This document shows, piece after piece, positions 30,958-39,820 of a stretch of 51,775 nucleotides of DNA. The DNA is from an uncultured bacterium (GTDB lineage: Bacteria; Bacillota; Clostridia; Oscillospirales; CAG-272): NCBI GenBank assembly GCA_949293405.1, contig CASFDI010000072.1:1-51775 (forward strand), written 5' to 3'. A model generated the notes under the pieces. The model made no database searches and had not been told where the DNA came from. It saw only the letters and a program-made list of their open reading frames with translations. Position 1 is the stretch's first letter. Every line of letters begins with the position of its first letter. Position numbers and translations under genes: made by a program.

Positions 30958-32184
30958 TCACAGCGTATAGCTTGCCGCCGCCGCATCCGAGAGCATCCTG
31001 GCTCCGGGCATCTGCTGTGGAATTTCTCCTTCCCGCAACATCTGTTCAATGAAAATGCCGTACCCGCCGGTCGGATCACTGATCAGCACATGTGTAACCG
31101 CACCTACCAGTTTTCCCTCCTGAATGACCGGACTTCCCGACATGCCCTGGACAATCCCCCCTGTTTTCTCAATCAGGGCGGGGTCCTTGACATGAATCGC
31201 AAAACACTTGACCGCATCCGCCTCATAATGGATGTCGCTGATCACAACCGCATAATCACGGCTGCCCTCCTGATCCAGCGTACACCGGATCACAGCGTCT
31301 CCTTCATGCATCTCCTCTTTCCGCCCTACCGGGATGCATTCGGTCTGCTGCGTGGGCATCTGGGCAAATACGCCGAAGACGCCGTAGGGACAGTTTTTGA
31401 GCAGCGTACCGGTTTTCCGGGGATGCAGCGCGCCGCGCAGCTCTCCGGGGGTTCCGGGGGTTCCTTTGCGGATTCCGCCGATGGTCACATCCATCACGGC
31501 CCCTCTTGCAACAGGGATCAGGGTTCCGGTATCCGCATCGCAGATTCCGTGCCCCAGTCCTCCGAAAACGCCTGTATCCGGGTCAATATAAGTCACGGTT
31601 CCGATTCCTGCAGCACTGTCCCGTACCCGGACACCCAGCCGGTACGCCCCCTGTTCATCTGCGGTGGGGGTAGCCTCCAGCGTCATTTCCGATTCCCCGC
31701 GCCGCACAGTCAGCCGGACTGTTTTCCCTGCGGCATTTGCCAGTATACGGCTGAGCTGCTGCGCGTTCCGGATCTGCGTTCCGTCAATCGACAGGATCAC
31801 ATCCCCCTTGCGCAGTCCCGCCTGGGCGCCCGCCGATTTCGGATCCGAAGCCTCCGCCACGATCACCCCTTCTGCCATCAGGCGTACACCGAACGGCATG
31901 CCTCCCGGGCAGAGGCGCTTGCCGCTCTCCCCTTCCTTAAAACGCTGTGCCGTCTGCCGCATGGCAGGGGGCAGAAAAAATTCGGGAAGACGCATTTTAT
32001 CGGCAAAAGGTCCGGCAGTCTGCACGGCAGTTGCCGTGTGTATATCGGTCAGTCGCACTGCAGCTGCCACCGCACCGGGATGCTGTACCGCTCCGCCACC
32101 CAGAAGCACCGCACATCCCAATGCCAGCGCCGCAACAGCCGCGCCGATTATCTTTTTCTTTTTCCGGGAATTTTGTTTCTCCAT
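30958..32184 (-). CDS. spoIVB: SpoIVB peptidase (stage IV sporulation)
   Basis: A 408-residue sporulation serine peptidase (S55). An N-terminal membrane anchor (about 12-32) is followed by a PDZ domain (about 100-180: SAGAQAGLRKGDVILSIDG) and the peptidase domain. That domain shows GVFGGLGHGICDADTG with the catalytic His, and GIVQGMSGSPVI with the catalytic Ser. SpoIVB is made in the forespore and cleaves SpoIVFA to start sigma-K processing. Two near starts exist: ATG 32184 has AAGGA at 8 bases and is preferred over 32193. This supports a spore-forming host. Confidence 0.92.
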   Translation of the reverse strand: MEKQNSRKKKKIIGAAVAALALGCAVLLGGGAVQHPGAVAAAVRLTDIHTATAVQTAGPFADKMRLPEFFLPPAMRQTAQRFKEGESGKRLCPGGMPFGVRLMAEGVIVAEASDPKSAGAQAGLRKGDVILSIDGTQIRNAQQLSRILANAAGKTVRLTVRRGESEMTLEATPTADEQGAYRLGVRVRDSAAGIGTVTYIDPDTGVFGGLGHGICDADTGTLIPVARGAVMDVTIGGIRKGTPGTPGELRGALHPRKTGTLLKNCPYGVFGVFAQMPTQQTECIPVGRKEEMHEGDAVIRCTLDQEGSRDYAVVISDIHYEADAVKCFAIHVKDPALIEKTGGIVQGMSGSPVIQEGKLVGAVTHVLISDPTGGYGIFIEQMLREGEIPQQMPGARMLSDAAAASYTL

Positions 32185-32233
32185 TTCTCTCATCCTTACT
32201 TTATCGCAATCCTCATCCGAGGTATCAAAAACC

Positions 32234-32249
32234 TGAAGCGCACGCTTCA
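32234..32249. promoter_or_regulatory. palindrome in the spoIVB leader
   Basis: TGAAGCG and CGCTTCA (32234-32240, 32243-32249) separated by two bases, between the putative promoter and the ribosome binding site of spoIVB. It could be an operator or an RNA hairpin. Confidence 0.4.
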
Positions 32250-32277
32250 AGGCTCATTTTGCGCAAAGCCGGGATAA

Positions 32278-32307
32278 AGTATGTGATGTAAAATCTTCTA
32301 CCGTCAA
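32278..32307 (-). promoter_or_regulatory. candidate promoter of spoIVB
   Basis: Minus strand: TTGACG (32302-32307), 18-base spacer, CATACT (32278-32283). The -10 CATACTTTA also resembles the forespore sigma-G pattern (CATAnTA), but I do not see a matching sigma-G -35. Confidence 0.4.
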
Positions 32308-32339
32308 CTGCCGCCGTTTACAAAATCAGTCCTTATAAT

Positions 32340-32369
32340 GGAAAAAGCCGGATGTTTCCGGCTTTTTCC
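32340..32369. terminator. terminator of the glycosyltransferase gene
   Basis: 12-bp perfect stem GGAAAAAGCCGG / CCGGCTTTTTCC (32340-32351, 32358-32369) with a 6-base loop, four bases after the stop of the minus-strand glycosyltransferase gene. The T-rich arm gives an intrinsic terminator on the minus strand. Confidence 0.75.
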
Positions 32370-32372
32370 TCT

Positions 32373-33395
32373 TTATCCGAATTTGACGATTTTTTTGAAA
32401 AACCGATACCCGAGCATCACCGTCTTTCTGCCCAGATGTCCCGGCAGACAGACAAAAGTCGCGTGAGACCCCCACCGCATTCTGCGGTACAGCCAACCGT
32501 CATGGGTGCGCACATACCGCCACAGGGCCTTCAGGTTCTCCAGTCGCTCCGGTGTGGGATCCGCATAGGTGAACACATGGCACAGAATAAACATCACGCC
32601 CAGCTCATGGTACAGATACCGGTACAGACGGATGTTCTCCCCGCGCATGGCGCGCAGATCGATCGCGTGCACCATCAGCTTGGTCACCCGGATCTGCTGA
32701 TCCACCCGGCGCGCGCAGTTCTCCAATGTGATCGACTGGTCTACTCTGCCGATGAAATACCGGTACAGGTCCAGCGGCATATAGTAAATGGTGCGGACAT
32801 AGGGCAGCGGTTTATACATGAACAGATTGTCCACATAGAAGGTGTGCTTGGGCAGCACCACCCCGCAATCGCGCAGGATCTGCGTGCGGAAATACACCGA
32901 ATGCATCATCAGATACTGCGTGGGGCCGAACCGTCTGACATCTTTCCAGCCGCAAACCTGCTCAATCGGAAAATTACGGCGGTAATTCATCACATACCGC
33001 GTGTTGTCCGCAGCATGCTCGTATACATAATTGCAGACATACATGTCCACTTCCTGTCCCCGCGCTTCCAACTCCCGCATGCGTGCGGTCAACGCACGCA
33101 AAGCGTCCCGGTCCAGCCAGTCATCCGAATCGACCACTTTGAAATATTTTCCTCTGGCGTGGCGGATTCCCTGATTGACACCTTCTCCGTGGCCGCCGTT
33201 TTCCTGATGAATGACCCGCACACGGTCGGGATATTGCTCCGCATACCGGTCGGCAATTTCTCCGGTGGCATCACGGGAACCGTCATCGATAATAATGATC
33301 TCGGTGTCATCGCCGGCAGGCAGCAAAGATTCTATGCATGTCTCCATGTAAGAAGCGGAATTATAACAGGGGACTGTAAAGGTCATCAGAATCAT
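32373..33395 (-). CDS. family 2 glycosyltransferase
   Basis: A 340-residue GT2 (GT-A fold) enzyme. The N-terminal strand TFTVPCYNSASYM, the IIIIDDGSRDAT nucleotide site and KYFKVVDSDDWL with the DxD-type metal residues are all present. The C-terminal half is mixed helix and aromatic-rich (RYFIGRVDQSI), a variant common in gut Firmicutes surface-polysaccharide synthesis. No membrane helices, so it acts at the cytoplasmic face. ATG 33395 has GAGG about nine bases upstream. Transcribed alone from 33447-33475. Substrate unknown. Confidence 0.85.
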   Translation of the reverse strand: MILMTFTVPCYNSASYMETCIESLLPAGDDTEIIIIDDGSRDATGEIADRYAEQYPDRVRVIHQENGGHGEGVNQGIRHARGKYFKVVDSDDWLDRDALRALTARMRELEARGQEVDMYVCNYVYEHAADNTRYVMNYRRNFPIEQVCGWKDVRRFGPTQYLMMHSVYFRTQILRDCGVVLPKHTFYVDNLFMYKPLPYVRTIYYMPLDLYRYFIGRVDQSITLENCARRVDQQIRVTKLMVHAIDLRAMRGENIRLYRYLYHELGVMFILCHVFTYADPTPERLENLKALWRYVRTHDGWLYRRMRWGSHATFVCLPGHLGRKTVMLGYRFFKKIVKFG

Positions 33396-33446
33396 AACCG
33401 CATCCTCAAATCAAAACAATCTCTGGCGCATGAGTCCTACATCCCT

Positions 33447-33475
33447 ATTATACCACACGGTTTCGGATTTTGCAA
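33447..33475 (-). promoter_or_regulatory. promoter of the glycosyltransferase gene
   Basis: Minus strand: TTGCAA (33470-33475), 17-base spacer, TATAAT (33447-33452) followed by AGGGATG. The core and the following bases match the SPFH-operon promoter at 13682-13710. Confidence 0.75.
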
Positions 33476-33514
33476 GAGCCGGCGCATCAGGGCGGCAGAA
33501 TGTGAAATTGTTGC

Positions 33515-33561
33515 TCCGTTAACGGAATTCATTTGTTTTGTTCATAAATGTATGGTATAGT
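33515..33561 (+). promoter_or_regulatory. promoter of the ABC transporter gene with an adjacent palindrome
   Basis: A perfect 12-base palindrome TCCGTTAACGGA (33515-33526) lies six bases upstream of -35 TTGTTT (33533-33538), 17-base spacer, TATAGT (33556-33561). The palindrome is well placed as an activator or repressor site. Confidence 0.55.
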
Positions 33562-33599
33562 TTATAAGTACATATTGATACGGATAGGAGAAAACGGTT

Positions 33600-36500
33600 T
33601 TGTTATCGCTCAAAGGGATTGTGAAAACCTACGCGACAGGGGACGAGGCTGTCGCGGCACTTGCGGGGATTGATCTGCATTTCCGCCGGCATGAGTTTGT
33701 ATCGGTACTGGGCCCTTCCGGTTGCGGAAAGACCACCTTGCTCAACATCATCGGCGGTCTTGACAGTTATACAGAGGGCGATCTTGTGATCGACGGCATT
33801 TCCACGCGCCGTTACAACGATCACGACTGGGACGCTTACCGTAACCATTCCATCGGATTTGTATTTCAGAGCTACAACCTGATTCCCCATCAGACCGTTC
33901 TTGCCAATGTGGAACTGGCACTGACACTGTCCGGCGTGTCCAAAGCCGAGCGGCGCAAACGGGCTACTGACGCTCTGCAGCGGGTCGGACTGGGTGACCA
34001 GCTGCACAAGAAGCCGAACCAGATGTCAGGCGGACAGATGCAGCGTGTCGCCATCGCGCGGGCGTTGGTCAATGACCCGCAGATTCTGCTGGCAGACGAA
34101 CCGACCGGAGCGTTGGATACCGCTACCAGCGTGCAGATTATGGAGATCCTGCGTGAAATTTCAAAGGACAAACTGATCATCATGGTCACCCATAATCCCG
34201 ACCTTGCCGAACGGTATTCCACCCGCATTATCCGGCTGCTGGACGGCCGGGTCATCGGAGATTCGGACCCCTATCTTCCGAAAGAACAGGAAGAGACCGT
34301 GCCGGATAAGAAGGCAACGGACGGGAAACGGAAAAAACCCGGCGCGCAGAGCACCCGTTCCATGTCGTTTCTGACTGCCCTGTCGCTCTCCACCAACAAC
34401 CTGATGACCAAAAAGGCGCGCACCTTCCTGACCAGTTTTGCCGGGTCAATCGGCATCATCGGCATTGCGATGATCCTCGCGCTCTCCAACGGGATTAACC
34501 TGTATATCAACAAGGTACAGCAGGATACGCTGGCATCCTACCCCATCTCCCTGGTCGAAGAGGAGAGCGATCTTGCTTCCATGCTGAACGCCTTTATGGG
34601 TTCGAGTTCGGAAGACAAAAACCGGGAGGACGGGAAAATCTACGGAAACGCCGTGCTTTACGACCTGTTCAACTCCATGGTCAGTTCAGCAATCAAGAAA
34701 AACGACCTGGCAAGTTTCAAGGCCTATCTGGAAAGCGGCGAAATCGATCTGTCGGCCTATATCATCCAGTATCTGTATGATGTTCCGATGGAAATTTATG
34801 TAAAGAACCTGAACGGAGACTATGCCAAGTCGGATGTGGAAGATATGTTTTCCTCCTTCGGAGACGAAATGGAATCCATGTCCTCCTTGACCGCATCCTA
34901 TCAGATCTGGTCCGAGCTGATCACAGGCAATAACGGCGAACCGGTCAGCGACATGATCCGGGATCAGTACGAACTGGTAGACGGCAACTGGCCCACGGAA
35001 AAAGATGAGATCCTGCTGGTAGTCAACGCCAACAACGAAATTTCCGACACCACCCTGTACTGCCTCGGCCTGCTTGATGAAGAACAGGTGCGTCAGATCA
35101 TGGCCAATGCGATGGCAGGCAAGCCGATTGATACGACCATCTTTGACAACGGATGGACCTATGAGCAGATCCGCGATGTGGAATTCCGCATGACCCTGAC
35201 CGGAGACGCCTACCGGGATACCAACGGGGACGGAATCTACGAGGATATCCGGGACAACGACACGCTGATGGGAGCGGTGATCCGGGACGGTCTGCAGCTG
35301 CATATCAGCGGCATTATCCGTCCGAAAGACGGCGCAGTTGCCAACGCGATTTCCGGCTCCCTGGTCTACACCCGCGCTCTGACCGAATATGCCCTGGAGC
35401 AGGCACTGCAGTGCGCAGTCCTGGTTGCGCAGAGCGCACCTGAGAACGCCAACACCGATATTCTCACCGGTCTGCCGTTTACGGTGGATGAGGGCAGCGC
35501 CGATCTGAGCGATGAGGAAAAGGCCGAGGCCTTCCTTGCCTATTTCGAATCTCTGGATACTGCCCGTCAGGCCGAACTGTACAGAGCCTGCAAGACCACC
35601 CTCACGCCCGAATACCTGAAAATGCAGACGGACGCCTTTATGGCGAATATCGGTACCGGAGAAGAGTTGCGCGAGTTGATTCTGAATTTCATTGCGGACG
35701 ATTCCAACCGGGACATTATTCTTGCCATGCTGGAATCCTACACCGATGAGGAACTGACTGCCCTGGTGCGGCCGTATGTGGAAGAGCAGATTTCATCGGC
35801 ATATGTCGCGCAGATGGAAGAAATCCTCAACGAAATGATCCTGACTCCGAGCGATGCAGAACTGGCTACCCTGACGCAAACCCTCTATGCAAAATACAAT
35901 CTGACTTCCCGTGCGGCAAAAGAGACCTACCTTGCAGGGGTCTTCGCCTCCGGGGTGGATATGGATGAAGAAGCAATTCTGGCCTATGTCTCCTCCCTCT
36001 CAGACACCGCTCTCGATGAAAAAGTAGCCGCTGCCATTGAAACCGAGGCGAACGCACTCTACCGGGAAGGCGCCGCATATTTCACCTCTTCCCAGAAAGC
36101 TGCCAAACTGGCCGCAGCCGCCGCTCTTGAATTCAGTACGGCGGGCACCGGGAAGCTGGCAGAGTATTTTGATCTGCACGGCCCTGAAACCACTTCCTCT
36201 TCTTCCCTTGCGGAAAACCTCAGACTGTTCGGTTATGTCGACCGGGATACACCTACCGGCATCAACATTTTTGCTTCTACCTTTGAAGACAAGGACCGAT
36301 TCACCGATATCATTGCCGACTACAACCGGGAGCGTCCGGAGGAGGCACGGATCACCTACACCGACTATCTGGAACTTCTGATGTCCTCTTTTTCGGTGAT
36401 TATCAACGCCATCTCCTATGTGCTGATCGCCTTTGTCGCCATTTCGCTGGTGGTTTCGTCCATTATGATCGGCATCATCACCTATATTTCGGTGCTTGAA

Positions 36501-36815
36501 CGCACCAAGGAGATCGGTATTCTGCGTGCCATCGGCGCATCCAAGCGCGATGTTTCGCGTGTCTTCAATGCCGAGACCCTGCTGGTAGGCTTTGCCGCCG
36601 GCCTGATCGGTATCGTCGCAACGCTGATACTCTGCCTGCCGGCAAATCTGATCATCCACAAGCTGACCGGTATTTACGAAATCAATGCGCGTCTGCCGGT
36701 GGTCGGAGGAATTGCACTGGTGCTGATCAGTATGCTGCTCACCCTGATCGCAGGCCTGATTCCTTCCCGCATCGCTGCCAAAAAAGATCCGGTTGTAGCC
36801 CTGCGTACCGAGTAA
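33600..36815 (+). CDS. ABC transporter ATPase fused to FtsX-like permease with giant external domain
   Basis: A 1071-residue MacB/FtsX-type protein. Residues 1-230 are a complete ATPase: Walker A GPSGCGKT at 38-45, signature SGGQ at 143-146, Walker B LLADE at 163-167 and the H-loop near 198. After a charged linker comes membrane helix 1 (about 281-303), then about 625 residues outside the membrane (about 305-930), rich in helices, then three helices of the FtsX domain (about 937-1060: ERTKEIGILRAIGASKRDV, LIPSRIAAKKDPVVALRTE). Typical MacB external domains are about 200-250 residues. Start codon is TTG with AGGAG nine bases upstream. It probably works as a homodimeric mechanotransmission pump or as a regulator of cell-wall hydrolases; substrate unknown. 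Confidence 0.85.
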   Translation: MLSLKGIVKTYATGDEAVAALAGIDLHFRRHEFVSVLGPSGCGKTTLLNIIGGLDSYTEGDLVIDGISTRRYNDHDWDAYRNHSIGFVFQSYNLIPHQTVLANVELALTLSGVSKAERRKRATDALQRVGLGDQLHKKPNQMSGGQMQRVAIARALVNDPQILLADEPTGALDTATSVQIMEILREISKDKLIIMVTHNPDLAERYSTRIIRLLDGRVIGDSDPYLPKEQEETVPDKKATDGKRKKPGAQSTRSMSFLTALSLSTNNLMTKKARTFLTSFAGSIGIIGIAMILALSNGINLYINKVQQDTLASYPISLVEEESDLASMLNAFMGSSSEDKNREDGKIYGNAVLYDLFNSMVSSAIKKNDLASFKAYLESGEIDLSAYIIQYLYDVPMEIYVKNLNGDYAKSDVEDMFSSFGDEMESMSSLTASYQIWSELITGNNGEPVSDMIRDQYELVDGNWPTEKDEILLVVNANNEISDTTLYCLGLLDEEQVRQIMANAMAGKPIDTTIFDNGWTYEQIRDVEFRMTLTGDAYRDTNGDGIYEDIRDNDTLMGAVIRDGLQLHISGIIRPKDGAVANAISGSLVYTRALTEYALEQALQCAVLVAQSAPENANTDILTGLPFTVDEGSADLSDEEKAEAFLAYFESLDTARQAELYRACKTTLTPEYLKMQTDAFMANIGTGEELRELILNFIADDSNRDIILAMLESYTDEELTALVRPYVEEQISSAYVAQMEEILNEMILTPSDAELATLTQTLYAKYNLTSRAAKETYLAGVFASGVDMDEEAILAYVSSLSDTALDEKVAAAIETEANALYREGAAYFTSSQKAAKLAAAAALEFSTAGTGKLAEYFDLHGPETTSSSSLAENLRLFGYVDRDTPTGINIFASTFEDKDRFTDIIADYNRERPEEARITYTDYLELLMSSFSVIINAISYVLIAFVAISLVVSSIMIGIITYISVLERTKEIGILRAIGASKRDVSRVFNAETLLVGFAAGLIGIVATLILCLPANLIIHKLTGIYEINARLPVVGGIALVLISMLLTLIAGLIPSRIAAKKDPVVALRTE

Positions 36816-36828
36816 TAAGGAGAACGAT

Positions 36829-37248
36829 ATGCTATACCGCTTACAGTGTGCCTGGCGGCGTTTTTGGAGCGGACGGTACGGATTTGACACCTTGCATTGG
36901 CTGATCCTGATCCTGCTGCTCGGGATGACTGTGGTGCGTGTTTTTGCCATCCCTGTCCCTCTGCAGATCATCCTTGCGGTCTGCTCCTGGCTGCTGTTTT
37001 TCTGGGGGGTATTCCGTGCCCTGTCACGCAACACCTACCGGCGTGCCGCGGAAAATCATGTGTTTGTGCGCATCCTGCGCGGCTTTACCGGCTTCTTTGT
37101 CCTGCAGCGCAACCGGATCCGCGACCGCAAGACGCATGTATACCGCCGTTGCCCTGCGTGTCATGCCGCTCTGCGTCTGCCGCGTATTGCCGGTTCACAC
37201 ACCGTGGTGTGTCCGCGTTGTCAGCAGCGCTTCGATGTTCATATCTGA
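36829..37248 (+). CDS. small membrane protein with C-terminal zinc ribbon
   Basis: A 139-residue protein with two membrane helices (about 22-45 and 48-66), a basic loop, and a C-terminal Cys4 zinc ribbon: CPACH near 109 and CPRCQ near 129. It follows the ABC fusion by 13 bases with AAGGAG upstream, so it is probably co-transcribed. Similar small zinc-ribbon membrane proteins are common in Clostridia, but no function is established. It could be a partner of the transporter. Confidence 0.7.
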   Translation: MLYRLQCAWRRFWSGRYGFDTLHWLILILLLGMTVVRVFAIPVPLQIILAVCSWLLFFWGVFRALSRNTYRRAAENHVFVRILRGFTGFFVLQRNRIRDRKTHVYRRCPACHAALRLPRIAGSHTVVCPRCQQRFDVHI

Positions 37249-37260
37249 CCCGGGTTTCCC

Positions 37261-37293
37261 GAGCCTGCCGTCCGCGTACGGCAGGCTCTTTTT
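37261..37293 (+). terminator. intrinsic terminator after the ABC unit
   Basis: 11-bp stem GAGCCTGCCGT / ACGGCAGGCTC (37261-37271, 37278-37288) with loop CCGCGT, followed by TTTTT at 37289-37293. Classic Rho-independent terminator. Confidence 0.9.
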
Positions 37294-37345
37294 ATATTTT
37301 CCCGCCCTGCCAAAAACGCGGCTCTGTTTTATTGCATCTTGCCGA

Positions 37346-37374
37346 TTGATTCATAAAGCCGGGTGTGATATAAT
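37346..37374 (+). promoter_or_regulatory. promoter of the GH2 gene
   Basis: TTGATT (37346-37351), 17-base spacer, TATAAT (37369-37374), about 50 bases before the start codon. Confidence 0.75.
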
Positions 37375-37426
37375 CCCTACAGAAGACACAGCGTCGCGAT
37401 ACAGCGACCGGGAAAGGAGCAGTCTG

Positions 37427-39574
37427 ATGAAATTTTTACAGGACTGGCGCGGCAGAATACTGGAGGGAACCGGAGATCCGGCCTGGTTTACGGCACATGT
37501 TCCCGGAAACATTCAGCACGATTACGGAATGGCACACGGATTCGGAGATCCGAACGAAAAAGATCATTTCCGGCGCTATCTTCCGCTTGAAGACAATACC
37601 TGGGAATACGAAACCACCCTCTCCGTCCGGCGGGCACCGGAGGGGACAGTCTGGTTTGTCAGCGAAGGGATCGACTACCGGTGCGACATTCTGCTCAATG
37701 GTGAACTGCTGCTTTCACACGAAGGCATGTACGAAACAATTGCATGCGACCTCACAGACCGGCTGCGTGGAAAGGACCGGCTGTGCGTACGCATTTACCC
37801 GCATCCGAAACGCAAGGACGCCCCTGCCGGAACCCGGGATGAAGCAGACAGAAGCTGCAAACCCCCGGTCTGCTATGGATGGGACTGGAACCCCCGGCTG
37901 CTGATCTCCGGCATGTGGCAGCCGGCATATATTGAAACACGGGGGCCGGGATATATCGGCAGATGCGAGCCGTTCTGCACCCTGGACGAGACCTTTACGC
38001 AGGGGACTGTGCGTTTTGATATCTCTTGCGACCGTCCCTGTACCGTTACCCTGCAGGATGCTGAGGGTGAGGTGATATACCACGGCACCGAGTACACTTT
38101 TCAGGTGGAGCATCCTCATCTGTGGTGGTGCAACGGTCAGGGAGAGCCGTACCTGTATACCTACCGTGTTGAAAGTGACGGTGACCGGCGTACCGGTACA
38201 CTCGCTTTCCGCCATCTGCGTATAGTGCGCAACACAGGGGCCGGCGATCCCCCCTCCTTCCCCATGTCGCGCTATGCCGCGCCCACCACGGTGGAACTCA
38301 ACGGCAGGCGGATTTTTGCGAAGGGCTCCAACTGGGTCAACCCGGAGCTGTTCTGGGGCACCATTACCGAGACACGCTATGACGAACTGCTGCAGACGGT
38401 GGCAGACGCCCATATGAACCTGCTGCGGGTCTGGGGCGGTGCAGGGATCAACAAGCCCGCCTTCTACGACCTGTGCGACCGCAAGGGCATCCTGATCTGG
38501 CAGGAATTCATGCTGGCATGCAATCAGTATCCCGACAGTGCAGACTATCTGGCAGTACTGGAACGCGAGGCAACCGCGATCATCACCTCCCTGCGCCGCC
38601 ATCCCTGTCTGGCGCTCTGGTGCGGTGGCAACGAATTGTTCAACACCTGGTCGGGCATGGACGATCAGTCCCTTCCCCTGCGCCTGCTGGACCGGCTGTG
38701 CTATGAGCTGGATCCGGGCCGTCCCTTCTTCAAGACCTCGCCCCTGATCGGAATGGCGCACGGCTGTTATGCCTTCCGCCATCCGAAAATGGTGGGCTGC
38801 GATGTCCTGCAGACCACCCGCCGGTCTCATTTCACCGCCTACACCGAATTCGGTGTACCCGCCCTGACTGATATGGACACGCTGCAGCGCATCATTCCGG
38901 AGTCAGAGCAGTTCCCGCCGCGGCCTACCGATACCTGGCGCTACCGCAACGGTTTTGGCGCCTGGGGCGAGAACACCTGGATCTGCGACGATGTGCTTGC
39001 CTATTATTTCGGCGCGCCGCACAGCCTTGACGAAATGGTGGAACAGTCCAACCGTCTGCAATGCATCGGATACCAGTGCGCCTTTGAGGAAATGCGGAGG
39101 CAGTGGCCGCACTGCGCCATGGCGCTCAACTGGTGCTACAACGAGCCCTGGAGCAATGCGGGCAACAACTGTCTGGTGGATTATCCTACCCGGCCCAGAC
39201 CTGCCTATGAAGCTGTAAAGCGGGCACTGCGCGGCACCCTGTTTAGCGCAGGCATTGACCATTACGACTGGAAGGAAGGAGAGCCGTTTGAAGCGGATAT
39301 CTGGCTGCTCAACGACACCCCGCAGCCCGCGCGCGGTGCGGTGCGTGTAGAACTTGTCGCAGGCAACACCACTCTGCACCTGCTGGACTGGAACGATGCT
39401 GAGACGCCTGCAGGCAGCAACCTGCAGGGGCCTACCGTCCACTGTATCCTGCCGGTATGTGATGAAGATTTCTTTACCCTGCGGCTGATTGCTCCGGACG
39501 GCATGGAGAACAGCTATACCCTGCTCATGCGCCACGCCGACCGCCCCACCGTACACCGGCAGATGAACGCCTGA
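37427..39574 (+). CDS. glycoside hydrolase family 2 beta-mannosidase-like enzyme
   Basis: A 715-residue GH2 enzyme. An N-terminal sugar-binding sandwich (about 1-165, with VPGNIQ and WEYET strands), an immunoglobulin-like domain and the barrel (from about 290) are visible. The acid/base is E403 in WCGGNE and the nucleophile E474 in TEFGVPAL, both in the beta-mannosidase style. There is no signal peptide, so it works on imported manno-oligosaccharides or N-glycan cores. ATG 37427 has AAAGGAG upstream; the frame is open far upstream but that stretch crosses the terminator and promoter and is not coding. The sequence YGWDWNPRLLISGMW is typical of beta-mannosidases. Confidence 0.9.
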   Translation: MKFLQDWRGRILEGTGDPAWFTAHVPGNIQHDYGMAHGFGDPNEKDHFRRYLPLEDNTWEYETTLSVRRAPEGTVWFVSEGIDYRCDILLNGELLLSHEGMYETIACDLTDRLRGKDRLCVRIYPHPKRKDAPAGTRDEADRSCKPPVCYGWDWNPRLLISGMWQPAYIETRGPGYIGRCEPFCTLDETFTQGTVRFDISCDRPCTVTLQDAEGEVIYHGTEYTFQVEHPHLWWCNGQGEPYLYTYRVESDGDRRTGTLAFRHLRIVRNTGAGDPPSFPMSRYAAPTTVELNGRRIFAKGSNWVNPELFWGTITETRYDELLQTVADAHMNLLRVWGGAGINKPAFYDLCDRKGILIWQEFMLACNQYPDSADYLAVLEREATAIITSLRRHPCLALWCGGNELFNTWSGMDDQSLPLRLLDRLCYELDPGRPFFKTSPLIGMAHGCYAFRHPKMVGCDVLQTTRRSHFTAYTEFGVPALTDMDTLQRIIPESEQFPPRPTDTWRYRNGFGAWGENTWICDDVLAYYFGAPHSLDEMVEQSNRLQCIGYQCAFEEMRRQWPHCAMALNWCYNEPWSNAGNNCLVDYPTRPRPAYEAVKRALRGTLFSAGIDHYDWKEGEPFEADIWLLNDTPQPARGAVRVELVAGNTTLHLLDWNDAETPAGSNLQGPTVHCILPVCDEDFFTLRLIAPDGMENSYTLLMRHADRPTVHRQMNA

Positions 39575-39820
39575 CCTTTCGTGCGATCCGTCCCCCGTGC
39601 CCTGTTATCAGGCGTCGGGCCGGCAGGACCGCTCCTACAGAACCCTGCTGCGTACACCGGGGAACGGATGAAGACAAAGGCAGAATCTCTTTCCAACGGC
39701 CTGCGCAACTCCACCCCGCGACGAAGCCTTCTGCGGGAAGGCATAAAACCGCGTCGCAGACCCCCTGGACCGGGACCGGATCCGGGATCTTCCGGGAAAT
39801 CTACAGACAAGGAGACCGTT

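Noticed and set aside
36938-37426. N-terminal extension of the GH2 gene
   Set aside because: It would run through the zinc-ribbon gene, an intrinsic terminator and a promoter; GH2 starts naturally at 37427 with a good ribosome binding site.
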